NCBI RefSeq assembly: GCF_036324505.1
Contig: NC_086364.1
Span: forward strand, 12,616,148 to 12,680,147
Reading direction: 5' to 3'
DNA length: 64,000 nucleotides
Origin: Eleginops maclovinus
Lineage: Eukaryota > Chordata > Actinopteri > Perciformes > Eleginopidae
The notes beneath the pieces are model-generated. The model was not told the DNA's origin. It ran no database searches and saw only the letters and a list, made by a program, of their open reading frames with translations. Shown here piece by piece: positions 1-19,081 of the stretch (the stretch's first letter is position 1; each line of letters opens with the position of its first letter). A program made the position numbers and the translations under genes.

Positions 1-2426
1 GCTCCACTGCACCAAGGACAACACAGAACACACATTAATAACATGAAGTTAATATTTCTTTGACAGTTATTTATGTTGAAATATCCATCAGGTGAAGCAG
101 CGCATCCTCTAACCTTGTTTTTGAAAAGACTCCAGTGAGCTGTTCGGTACTGACTGCAGCCAATTCTGAGTTCTTTCTATTTCCACCTAGAGACAAAGAA
201 GAGGCAATTACACAGTGATTCATTAGTCTTGGAGACTAATTAAAGTTAACTTTATGTTCTCCTCTAACCTAACATCCAGAACTTTACAGACTACTCATTA
301 TATCCAGAGGATTAGCCTTTAAGACATCCTTTGTGCAGGAGGTTTAAAATGCTTGAGTGATGTTCGTCCCAGAGCCAATGCCCATTATTTTGTTATTACC
401 GAGTGGTTAAATTTGTAATCCAACATGTACCCACATATTTTCAGTGAAAAATATTATTTTTGTCTCAAATCGCCAATAGAGAAACCTGAGAGATGGAGAG
501 TAACCTATTGTGTCTCTTAATATTCCTTCCTTGTCACAATTAATGTGTTTTATCACGTTGCACTCACCCTCATTATTGCCTTCATAAATTTCTCGAGCCT
601 CTCTTGCTGTGGTAGGGATGTACTTATGCTCCTGCCCAAAACTACAAACATATAAATAGGGAGTATTATTATAAAATAAACAACAACAAAAAACAAACCA
701 TGTGACCATATTTTTCCTGATAACAATGCACAAGTAAGCTAGGTTTAAACATCTCTCTCATACATCTCACCCTGATATGGGTTGGGAAGGGCTGGGAGAG
801 AGCGTCGGGTTAGGGTTGCTCTCCTCCAGGATTTCCTCCGTGCAGTGGGACTCGAAGGTCCCTCCATTACAAGTGTGTCCATTTCTGACTGGCCTTCCCC
901 TGCCGTCGATTTGGTGGGGGAAACGGTACGATGAGATTTGTTTGGGGGAACTGTGCTGGGGCTTGTGGAGCATCTTTTCTGTGTTGATTTCACCGAGTTG
1001 ACCTTGTAAGACGAAACAAACAGTAAAGTACCATGGACACTAGAAATGATAGCCAGTGGTGTGAGGTAACGAAGTCCTGTACTTGAGTACACTTTTGAGG
1101 AAATTGTAATTAACTTGAGTATTTTAGTTTGTTCTATGGTGTACTGCTACCAAACTACAATTCAGATATGAAAATTGTACTTTTAGTCCACTACATCTAT
1201 TGAATACCTTCAGTTACTTTGCAGATTCTGATTAATGATATGAAACATAATCAACAATTCAATAAGACATTAAACTTTGTAAATCCACAAGCTACCCTGC
1301 AGCATACTAAGTAAATAAAACTGGCTCCACCTTTTCCAGCTGTGATAAACACATTGATAAATGCATCAATAATTATAATCCAAACATATACTATATATTT
1401 TTTTTATTGCAGGACTTGTACTTGTAATCAAGTATTACTTACGGTATTTCTATTTTACCTAAGTACACGATCTAAGCACTTGTTCCACCTCCGATTATAG
1501 CTCAGCGCATGTATATAGAAAGAGCATAATGCGATGTCAGTTTACCTTAGCTTAAATGTTAAAATGCCTTACCTCATCTGGAAATTCACCAGCAACGGCG
1601 ACACTGACACAACTGTAAAACACGTTTTGAATGTAAGCCAGCATGAACGTAAATTTAAAAAAACAACTGTTATTCTAATACTAAAATCAAGGACTGGTTT
1701 CTTCGGTGTTTCACATTGTAAGAAACGTTGAATACCACAACAATAACGAACATTTAACATTGCTTTGGGCGAAACTAAGACAGCAACGACACATCACTAC
1801 ATCTCGTAAGTACGACGGAGTATTAGGGCCACATATGAAGAAATTTTTTTTTTTTGCCGTGACGAGATTAAAGTCGACACGGCGACTTTAAAGTCGACAC
1901 GTCGAGATTAAACTCGACATGTCGAGAATAAAGTTGAAATTAGTTGGGAGACATAGTACCGCTCCCACAGGTCCTGCACTGAATCCGAAATGGCTTGTGT
2001 AGATCATTTGGTCAAATTATACTTCCGAATTGGATTTAACAATAAAGAGATCCTCGCTGTTTTAGCGCAGAACCACAGTGTGGTGATTAGTGTAAGAACC
2101 ATGCGTGACTCAAACTGCACCTGTGGAGCGGTTGCTTTCTCTCTGAATAGTTTTCAGTGTCAATTGACATAAAGTCGAGATTATTCTCGACATGTCGAGA
2201 TTAAACTCGACATAATATTTCAACTTAATTCTCGACATTTCGAGTTTAATGTCGACATGTTGACTTTAAAGTCGCCGTGTCGACTTTAATCTCGTCACGG
2301 CAAAAATATTTTTTTTCTTCATATGTGGCCCTAATACTCCGTCGTACGTAAGTATTTTGTCACAAGGGTCAAAGTAAAAAAGATTACAAACCCTTCTTGT
2401 CCAGCTCCTGTATGTTTTTCCGCCAT
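1..2426 (-). CDS. dsn1: Kinetochore-associated protein DSN1 homologue, 5' part, runs off the left edge
   Basis: Dsn1 is a subunit of the MIS12 complex, which links centromeric chromatin to the outer kinetochore. Predicted coding exons on the minus strand are 2392-2426, 1573-1612, 764-1002, 568-631, 114-186 and the first bases of another at 1-6. Reading phases agree across every junction. The peptide starts MAEKHTGAG and passes through a Ser/Thr/Pro-rich stretch to the basic patch KSWRRATLTRRSLPALPNPY, where family members carry the Aurora B-regulated region. It continues with SISTSLPQQERLEKFM and SVPNSSLESFQKQ, which resemble the start of the Dsn1 helical core. The C-terminal half lies outside the window. 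Intron 1 holds a 536 bp transposon and intron 2 a 440 bp MITE. The donor after exon 3 was taken as GTATGA at 763, because the nearer GTGAGA breaks the frame. The exon 5 donor (GTTAGA) is weak. Confidence 0.8.
1054..1493. mobile_element. hAT-like non-autonomous element (MITE) in dsn1 intron 2
   Basis: The left end begins CAGTGGTGTGAGGTAAC and the right end reads CTTGTTCCACCTCCG, a decayed form of the complementary end. The 8 bases before (ATGATAGC) and after (ATTATAGC) match at 7 of 8 positions, as expected for a hAT target-site duplication. The interior is AT-rich, has no open frame, and contains phrases such as GTACTTGAGTACA and TTAACTTGAGTATTTT that recur in teleost genomes as an abundant short DNA-transposon family. 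The family match is from memory. Confidence 0.65.
1811..2346. mobile_element. 536 bp palindromic DNA transposon with 130 bp inverted repeats and 6 bp target duplication
   Basis: Terminal inverted repeats at 1811-1940 and 2217-2346 begin TACGACGGAGTATTAGGGCC and match over about 130 bases with few differences. The hexamer CGTAAG flanks both sides (1805-1810 and 2347-2352), so the ends are well defined. Within the repeats TCGA occurs again and again in short palindromes, such as GTCGAGATTAAACTCGAC. The central part, 1990-2106 on the plus strand, encodes about 39 residues starting MACVDHLVKLYFRIGF. They look like the N-terminal helix-turn-helix of integrase-type transposases common in fish. The frame then runs into unrelated sequence and stops at 2172, so the element is a deletion derivative and cannot move by itself. 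It lies in dsn1 intron 1, starting 46 bases beyond the exon 1 donor. Confidence 0.8.
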
Positions 2427-2490
2427 TTTTTCTTTCAAATACTTTTCTTCGCATCGCGCGCCCAACAAGCCAAACCCCTCTTCTGACACA

Positions 2491-2510
2491 AGCACCATGG
2501 GAAATGTAGT
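2491..2510 (-). promoter_or_regulatory. ZNF143/THAP11-type promoter element upstream of dsn1
   Basis: Read on the minus strand the sequence is ACTACATTTCCCATGGTGCT, close to the vertebrate core-promoter motif ACTACAnnTCCCAnnnTGC. It lies 65-84 bases upstream of the predicted dsn1 start codon, a usual place for this motif. Function is inferred from position and similarity only. Confidence 0.45.
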
Positions 2511-2890
2511 GTGCATTAACTCAAGCAACTACAAACTAAATGCCAAGGCAAAGGTAGGAACTGCAGTCGTTGAATACTTTAAACAGTCGAATTCAATTAC
2601 AAGATACTGATTGAAAATACGTGTATATGGTAACTGAGTTTATCCGTGTGGGGAAAAATCTAAAGAATAACCAAAGGATCCTATGAACATACAAGATGTA
2701 TACATTTTCAGAATTTAACATTTTTGGTGCAAGTGTGTTAACATAATGAAAATCTTGTTGTTTTATGAAAAACAAAACAAACATTTAATTGTATGTAAAC
2801 TTAATACCATGCAGTTCATATAAGTCTCTGTAGGATGACAATGTCACCGATTAGCAAAAACATTGTATAAAGTATTTAAATTTATAAAGT

Positions 2891-2896
2891 ATAATA

Positions 2897-2936
<40 letters not shown>

Positions 2937-2968
2937 CATCATCATCATCATCTCATCATCATCATCAT
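2891..2968. repeat. Compound microsatellite (TAA)n then (CAT)n
   Basis: About 15 TAA units (2891-2936) are followed directly by CAT/ATC units to about 2968, with small interruptions. Confidence 0.95.
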
Positions 2969-4424
2969 GATCCTCATTATGCTCATCATCATCTCACTTG
3001 GTAATTTATAGTCCATGTAAAATGACTACTATTGCTTTTTGGAACTTTGAACGTTTTTAAGCTTCTAATAATAAATAAACCCTCCGAATTTAACCTTATT
3101 TTGACATGGAAGGTATTGAAAAATCTTGACTTTTTCAATAAAACGGCTAAATATTCTTAATATATTCATATAAATATAAAATACACTTTAACCCCCCAAA
3201 AAGTGGTGTGGCCTTATTGTATAGTGTACTAACACAATGCTGCATTTATTTGGAGTCCCAGGGTCGCATCAAAAGGAAGCTATTCAAATGAAATAAGACT
3301 TAACAAATAAGAGAAACTGATGAGAATTTGCATAATCATGATCGTACAAAATTGAAAAGCCCTAAAATATATAAAAAAGAGGTCTGTCCTTCTTGTCCAG
3401 TTGTAATAGAACAACAAATTTGAATTAATTTGCAAACATGAGGTCACATATCTATATCCACAAGTTTTCAATAAATAAAAAACATGTTTTATAAACTTTG
3501 ATTCTACAGCCATTGGACACAGTTTTTGAATGCTTGATTCAGTACTTTATTTACCATGCAATGGATTGGATTTCTATCCACATATTTTAAGGGGGGAAAG
3601 TGATTTATTTAAGATATTCTAGTTTGTTTGTCAAATGTTATTTGTAAGTCCATATCAAAGATAAATATCAAACCCTTATCGATGTCTGATCTCCTGAGAT
3701 AAGCATGTTTGCGAGTTAAGATCAATCTGCAAGTTAACACCAAATGTACAAGTCTTCCATCAACTGATGCTTAGAGATGGAACAATTGTTTTTGTCCCAA
3801 GTCATGAGTGACATGATGATACCAGGTTTCATAAGAACTGTCCTCTTTGATCGGTTACACTATATTCTCATACCCAGATCATTCTTTACTTACCAACTTA
3901 AAGGAACAGGATAGCTCATGAACAGCATGCTCATCCCATCCAAGTGAAAACACATCAGTATCCGCACCCAAAAAACATTTGACAGACTTCAAAATTTGTA
4001 TCTGTAAGTCTTTATAAGTCTGTTAGAGATGTTTTTCACTTTTTACAAAATCAAAGAGAGTAATCAAAAGAATCAAAAACACTTTTGCAGTTCTCTGGGA
4101 GAATGACCCTTTGTGTGCCTGTATGCTTCACTCTGGCTGGCACAAAGTCTTGCGCTCTCGCACTCCACTCAATACTGCTGTCTTCATGGCCTTGTGTAGC
4201 AGCAGGGAGGGACAGAGGAATAAAGAGAGAGAAATGTAGAAAAGAGTTATAAAGAAATGAGAAAATTGGAAAAAATAAGGGATACACAGAGTGTACAGTA
4301 CTGCAGGCCATGACTGTCTCATCTGTCTTGTATCACAACAGCTCTTATCCTCCTGCTCACGAGTCCTGAACCTCTCCCTTTACAGTTTAGTTGGTAAGGG
4401 CAGCGGTAGCTTTTGGCACTGAGT

Positions 4425-12265
<7,841 letters not shown>

Positions 12266-12847
12266 TGTACTTTACTCACACCTCTGCCCCCCCTCTATCA
12301 TCCACCGCCACCCCGTCGTGCTGTTGCCGATAAAATATGATTCAACACACGGAGCGGTGTTCGGTCCTGCCTTCGGAGCCCGTTTACTGAATCGCTCGGT
12401 TTCTGACCGTAGCTTCCGCATACGTCAACACGCAAAGACACGTACAATTGTCTCAGACAGTACATCACAAATGACCTGGAAAAAAACACTAATTTATGAT
12501 ATTCAACCGAGTTAAAACAAGGTGGTTGAGTTTAAAGTGTACGTTACATATAAATATACATGTGTCGAATATCGGCTGCATTCGTAGTTGAGTGCTTTTA
12601 TTATAAGATTAGGGTGTATAGCCCTTTAAGAAATGCACGGTCATCAAAGGGGGTGGGCTAATATTTGATATTGACACAAGCAGGAGCCAATACGATTTCA
12701 TAACTGTTTCAGATTGTTGCAGTTCCATCCAATCATAGGTTGGGTGTAGTGTAGTTACGGCACATTCATGGCTCCACATGCAACACTACTGGTGCGATAA
12801 CCTTGGTTCATCAGCTTCTTCGTTTGAGAAAAGCCTAAAAGAACAAC
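12266..12847. promoter_or_regulatory. Shared divergent promoter region of atp13a1 and chchd5
   Basis: The start codons of atp13a1 (minus) and chchd5 (plus) face away from each other across about 580 bases. The segment is less AT-rich than its surroundings near 12280-12420. It has two CCAAT boxes on the plus strand (12687-12691 and 12729-12733) and a CRE-like ACGTCA at 12423-12428. No TATA box stands out. Co-regulation is inferred from the layout alone. Confidence 0.55.
12687..12691 (+). promoter_or_regulatory. CCAAT box
   Basis: CCAAT in AGCCAATACG, 157-161 bases before the predicted chchd5 start. A second CCAAT at 12729-12733 in ATCCAATCAT makes an NF-Y pair about 42 bases apart, on the same strand. 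Confidence 0.4.
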
Positions 12848-14200
12848 ATGTAAGACTTTTAAATATGGAGTCATATCAACAAAACATTTGCTATGTTATT
12901 TGGTCTTGGGAGGTAGGAACGGTACCGCAGAGAGATAGATTCAGCCTGTCAATAATGACATTTTCTACCACCATAAAACTACTTCATTCCGTTTATTGTT
13001 AGTGCTTGATTAGAAAGTTATCAGGTTGACGACCGAGGGCTTAAGGGACGTGTGCTTACAATCACTGAATTATTAACATGTGTCGTCTTTCAGGCAGGCT
13101 GCTATGGACATCACGGCAAAGTATTGCAATAAAGAAATGGAGGCATATGGGTCATGTGTGGCCTCCAACCCATCAACATGGCAGTCAAAGTGTCATGAAC
13201 TGAAGATAAAGGTTGCACAGTGCACATCATCCCAGTAAGGCCACATATCTGTACATTCACTCCAATTTTCTTCAACAACCACCACACACCCACATCTAAA
13301 AAGCACAATTGTGTCTTATTCCTAATTTCTTTTATGTTTTTATATAGCCCAGTGATTCAGAAGATCAGACAAGAGTGTTCAGGGGAGTTTGTCGAGTTTG
13401 AGCGCTGCCTGAGAGAAAACCAGGACAAACCTACCTCCTGCTCCCCTCATGTAGCTCGCTTTCTGGCCTGTGCAGAGACAGTAGACCTCAGTGGAGCGGG
13501 TAAGTCCCTTTGGAATTGGCCATACACAATCAAGGTCCCATATGAACAGTTGTGAATAGCATCTTTATAAAACTAGGAGATAGTAATGTGCAGATTATTA
13601 TGCCCCCTCACCTTTGAAAAAGCATGTTTTTCTATCAAACTGAATGGTTTGTGCTTGCTGGTTTTTCAGAATTGTAGATGATAAAGGAATACTTCACCCC
13701 CTACATTTTTACCTTGGATTCGTGAAGAAAACTTTTGCTTTCACGCATGCCTGCATGGTGAATGAATAATCTCACACAACAGCTGTACAATACAAGTCTC
13801 TTTTATCGATGTATTTTGCTAAAACCTTACTGTTCAAAACAATGTTTTTGTTGTATATGGACGTTTTTGATAAAGTCGTACTGTGGTTGTTTTATCCGCT
13901 TTTGAATTCTGTCTTCACCGTAGAGGCATTTAAGAAAACCAAGGTTTCATTCATTAATTCAAAGTAACCCCTTATAATTAATGGATTATCCAAATAATCT
14001 TAGGAAGTATTCCTTAAGGTCTTGTTCTGTGCGTTTTTGTCTGATACAGCAACACATTAGAACAGACCCATGGGTTATCAAATGTGTACACAATGGGACA
14101 ATATGTACTACACCGTCTTTGAGTGGTATCACTTTTAAAGCCAACATACCAGTAAATGTTCTTCTCTTCATCTACAGATCCGGTACCTCAGCCTTTGTAG
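12848..14200 (+). CDS. chchd5: CHCHD5, coiled-coil-helix-coiled-coil-helix domain protein 5
   Basis: This is a small twin-CX9C protein of the mitochondrial intermembrane space, a class folded by the MIA40 oxidative import pathway. Coding exons are 12848-12849, 13094-13234, 13348-13499 and 14178-14200, giving 105 residues against 110 in human. Four CX9C cysteine pairs are visible: YC..GSC, KC..AQC, EC..ERC and SC..LAC. The CTSSHPVI stretch is typical of CHCHD5. The start codon appears split: exon 1 ends in AT followed by the donor GTAAGA, and exon 2 opens with G then CAGGCTGCT, giving M-Q-A-A as in the human protein. A whole ATG at 13104 would give a product four residues shorter. The last exon adds only DPVPQPL after the helical domains. 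The gene is divergent from atp13a1. Confidence 0.88.
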
Positions 14201-16393
14201 CATCAAGACATCTTCCATCTCCGTCAGATCATTTCTGTCTTCACAGCAGCACAGATTGGTTGGTTTTACACATTTCCCAGCCATGTTACTGTATGTACAG
14301 TGAAAGTTAGGAAATCTGTTTACCTCTACGCAACTTAATATGACTATTTGTCTTTCTTCAGGAAAGATATGAGAGAAATGCAACAGTACTTTGAGTAAGA
14401 CACTTTGTGTAGAATATTTAATTACCGCATCGTCCTTTTTCTCATACTCTTTTACTCATACACATTTATTCTTGCCTGGATATAATATTTTTATTGAACC
14501 ACCTCATTAAATGTACTTGTGATTCTTATGCGGTGTGGTTATCCTTTGTTGTTGTCTGTTGCTCAGGTCTGTCCCTCCCACACTTGCCCTCTCCAGGTCT
14601 GAGTCAGAGTCAAATATTAAACTAGAATGTATCGCTCCCACACCAACTGTCTCGACTACACAATGACAGAGAAATAGGGAGTCTGGGATGAAAGGAAAAG
14701 GAGGAGACTTTCCATTTCTAATCAGCGGGACTACTGAGAGAGAGAGAGGGAGGATATTGAGTTATGAGCCCTGTGACCACTCAGCAGAACAGACCTTTTC
14801 TGGTTCAATTATTAAAGCTTTGAAGGGGAGGGGAAAAGGATCCCTTTCTTGTGTTTTAAATATCTTTGGTTTATACCAGATGAACAAGTGATTAGTGCAT
14901 CATAATTTATCATACATAGGACAATAAGGCAAATGCACTACAAAGATGAAACCGCAGAGTGTATTGAAGATACGGTAACATTACATTCAAAGCACATCAC
15001 CTGGCAGTCACTGAACAAAAAAGTTAGATAGGAACTTGCCTAATACCGCACAAATAAATTACATTCACAAAAATATCACTGTAAAAACACCATGTGTCAG
15101 TGATCAGAGTCAAACATGAAAAAATCTTAACGTGCTGCATCCGATCACTGGCACCTAAACAAAAACAAGTATAACCCTAATCCTATTTTTTTCTGCACCG
15201 CGTTGTAAATTTGACCTTGATGCTTTATGCACTTTCTATCCAACTTCTGTTTGGAGGCTATTTTTTTATACCTACTTTGTGACACATAGATATCATGCTA
15301 CAGTTTAAATATTTGCTGATTATCACAGAATAAGGTACAAAATATCAACCTAACAACGTCTAATTTTTCTGAGAAAGAAATGATTACTTAAACTGACCAC
15401 AATAATTAATTGTAACACAGTCATACTTCCATTTACATTTAAAAGCACACCATCATGTGCTCAGTGTCCTAACTTTTGGGGATTATAGACTTGTTGGTTG
15501 TCAATAACGTCACTGCTTCTGAGTGATTACATTATAAAAGAGAAAGCTAAAGCAATAATCATGTATACAACCCTGTTTCCGCATAAGGCTTCTCAAATGA
15601 CCCTGTACTCTAGTGCTGTTTTTTTTCGGTCCATATTATACCTGTCATGCAAAATCAAAAACTAAGCATGGATTTGGAAATAACCATTTTTCATAGAGAG
15701 TTTCATCCTCATTCCAATGAGCATCCTTGAATTTACTGGGAAAACTGAATTGTAATCCTATCTAGCACAATATCCTGAGTTAAAGCTCAGGTCGAACAAT
15801 CATACACACTAACCTGAGAGCAAAATTATACTCCAATCCATATACTGTACTGTATACGCTGCAGTCTTTCACACACAATAATTCTGTCAGAAACATAAAA
15901 CATTTTGCAATGTCTTCATTTCATTTAGACTCTCAGCTGCTCATACGGCTTGCCAAAACTCCTAAATACATGTAATTTGAATGAAGAATTTACTTAACCA
16001 ATTTTTCTCTGTAAATCCAAATTTACATATGAGTATGTGTATTTTGATTAGCGCTTTTTTGTTTTGTTTTTTGAAAGTGCCATGAAAGTTGTTTCATTGA
16101 ACATTACTACAACCGGAGAAATTGAGGTCTTTACATATTTTGGACATTTACAGTGTCTGTATTTCCAGCATGTGATTATTATCAAGGAAAGATGGTGGGA
16201 CATGACGCTAATATTCTCCAAGTGATATCATGATTATGCCTGGCTTATGATGATTTTGGGCTTTAAAAAAAGCTCAAGAGTGTGTTTGGGTGTAGACTGT
16301 AGTCCCAAAGGCATGTTGATAGATGGACTCAATTAGCTGCATCTCTGATGTGAAAGGTGGAACAGGAGTGGGAAGGCTGAGAGTTTATGGGGG
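14201..16393. other. Convergent intergenic region, 3' ends of chchd5 and the LMX1 gene
   Basis: This 2.2 kb AT-rich region lies between two stop codons that face each other, so it should hold both 3' untranslated regions. A good acceptor (TTCTTCAG) lies at about 14355-14362, so a spliced chchd5 3'UTR is possible. No open frame, transposon end or structured RNA was recognised. I could not place either polyadenylation site with confidence. Confidence 0.4.
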
Positions 16394-19020
16394 TCAGGAG
16401 GTGAAGTAGGAGTTCTGCATGGAGTAGAGGCGGTCAATGGGGTTTCCCACTCGTCCAGACAGGAGACTGCCGTCACCTGTTGCCAAGAGGCAGTCTCCAA
16501 GGTGGCCGAGGCTTCCATCGCTGTCCAGGTCATGGAACACTGTCTCTGAGTCTGTGGAGAAAAATATTGTGAACAGCTGAAGTGGATCGGTCTTCAGTTT
16601 CCACCAGAGAGCACGGAACGATATGAAAAGAACATAAAAAAATGAGCACACATTTTATTCCACAAAGCAAGCAGGGAGTCAGGGCCTGTAGTTTAATCTC
16701 AGCCTTTTTGCTTGCATTCCCAGAATCACACAACCTTTACAACTGATATCCAGCAAAAGTGGTTCAATCATCCTCCCTTCAGCTAATGCAACTCGTTTGA
16801 GCCCAATATTTTTGCCTCACTATCTCCCACTGCTCATTATCTTAGGAATTAATGAAGAAAATATTGGGCAATGCATCTGTTTTGCTAAGGCTCCATGCAA
16901 GCTTTGGTAGTAGGCTGACATTTACTGTAACTACTCAGACAAAATGACCTTGAAGTGTGGTTTTGACTGCTCATGACTAGGTGCGTAAATCACAGGTTTC
17001 ATCATGGTAAACCTTTATGTGCATTTTTTGGAGAACAATACAACATTTTAAACATTTATGTTGACTAAAATAAATAATAAACGTCTTGGAAAGAAAGGGT
17101 GACGTGCCATGGGAATTTATAAATAAATGTGCATCTTAAAGATGATATGCATCAAACTTTGAACTTTGCATTGAGAATATTGGATCTTTGATCATTTAAT
17201 CGATGTATTGTTGCACCGTTGGCGTCCCGTCCATTTAAGCAGATGAAGCGATGCCTAATAAAACATTTCACGAAAGTGAAAAATGTCACATGGACATGTT
17301 TCTGTTATATTTAATGTGTATTAAACAAACTGACAAAGTAAGCTGTACAAACAGTGGCTCTCACAGGCCAAACTTGGCATTACACAATTAAGCGCTGCTT
17401 CAAGATGTTAAGCGTTTGGCTGGCAGTCAATGGGACGATATCTAATTTTTGGATTGGTCAATTCACCTTTTGAGGCGATGTCGTTAAGCGCCGCTTCACC
17501 GCTTAGGCCAGTGGTTCTCAATCTGAGGTACGCGAGCACCCTCTAGTGGTACGTGGAGTATTTCCGATTAAAAAAAAAAAGCTGAAGCAATCGTTAATAA
17601 ATCATTTTGCATGTACACACACAATAAAAACATAAGCCACATCTGTAAACCCTGGAATTAAAATTAAACTAGGCTTTAATCTTCCTGTACGTATGTTTGT
17701 TTTTTGTGTTCAGCCCATACGTTTAGCCTACTGTGCTAGCTCTTCTTTGGAGCATTAGCTATGATGTTAAACCTGCATTGACTACTCTACTGTGATGATG
17801 AGTGGGGGAAGCAAAAATGGTGCAAAATCGTTGCAATCCTGGCTCCAAAAAGGGAATATTAGGATTAGAAATGAGTTGAATGTGTCAGGCAGCACAGCAC
17901 AAGATGAATTGCTGACAGTGAAGGTTTTAGTGATACCCGTGCAAGTGCTAATTGCAGCGATTTGAGCAGTGCTTGTGATGCTTCAGCACGGGCTAGCAAA
18001 CGACGCAAAACTGTAAGGAGATACGACTCGACTTACATAAATCTTGGATTTTTTTGGAGTGGGGCTGTGGATGAACCAAGTGCGTTGTGTGCGGAGATGT
18101 TCTCAGTAACGAATATATGAAGCCATCACATCTCAGGCGGCATCTTTCCACAAAGCATCCATCACTGAACGATAAGCCAGTTGACTTTCTTCTCAGAAAA
18201 CGTGATGAGCTAAAACAGTCCAAGACAACAATTCGGCACAGCGCTACACCCGTAACCAAAGCACAAGAAGCTTCCTATTCTGCCAGCCTTCGGCTAGCAA
18301 AAGCTAGTAAGCTGCACAAGATTGGAGAAAAACTATGTTTACCATTGGCCAAAGAGATAACAGCTGAGCAGAGATGGGCAGCGAGCATGTCCAACTTCTG
18401 CTGCATACAGAAGTAAGATGGCTCTCAAGAGGGAAGGTGCTGTCCAGGCTCTTCGAATTGCACAGAGAGGTCCAAGTGTTCTTACAGGACAAAAACTTCC
18501 CCGCATCAGATGTTTTTGAAGACACAGTGTGGATCAGTCAGCTGGCCTATTTGTCAGACATTTTTTCCCGTATGTTTTTCTATAGTACACTTGATCTTAT
18601 TCATGATTATTTGATTACAGTGATATTGGTGTAAAAATTATTTCTCTCTTTGCTGTGAATGATTAATGCACTGCAATTGCTTATAACAGGATTGTTTGAC
18701 TCCAGTATTTGAATATTCATGTTCAATTTTTTGAATGTTATGATACAGTACAATTTACCTCACATGATTGGTTGACTCCAGTTTTTTTAAATGAATATGC
18801 AGTACTGTGAATGTTTTAATGCAGTAGCCTACACTTGTTAATAACCTCACTAGATTGACTGGTATTTTATATGCAAGATGATATCCCCATTTGCTCGGTA
18901 GGCCTATGTTTTGATGCAGTAGTTGTTATTTTGTCACTTGTTAGTGTTTGAATACATGAGTTTATATAGGCACTTGGTTGCTTCAGTCAAGTAAAGTTAT
19001 GTGAATAATAAATAATATTC

Positions 19021-19081
<61 letters not shown>

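Larger units (their letters stand above)
2427..4424. other. Intergenic region between dsn1 (5' side) and atp13a1 (3' side)
   Basis: No convincing exon was seen on either strand. The part next to 2427 holds the dsn1 promoter. The part up to 4424 must include the 3' untranslated region of atp13a1. TTTATT at 3547-3552 and 3604-3609, which is AATAAA on the minus strand, gives possible polyadenylation signals about 0.8-0.9 kb after the stop, but neither is certain. A (TAA)n/(CAT)n microsatellite lies at 2891-2968. Confidence 0.5.

Noticed and set aside
407..733. 108-residue minus-strand open frame with EHKYIPTTAREAREIYEG
   Set aside because: It overlaps dsn1 exon 4 (568-631) in another frame. The alternative frame reads SISTSLPQQERLEKFM, which fits the Dsn1 family and joins in phase.
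12778..13002. 74-residue plus-strand frame as a chchd5 N-terminal extension
   Set aside because: It reads through the predicted donor at 12850 into the intron and is in a different frame from the CX9C domains. At most it would be an upstream open frame.
14355..14395. Acceptor followed by a short frame (KDMREMQQYFE) as an extra chchd5 coding exon
   Set aside because: In phase with exon 3 it meets a stop almost at once, whereas the exon at 14178 gives a family-length protein. It may be a 3'UTR exon at most.
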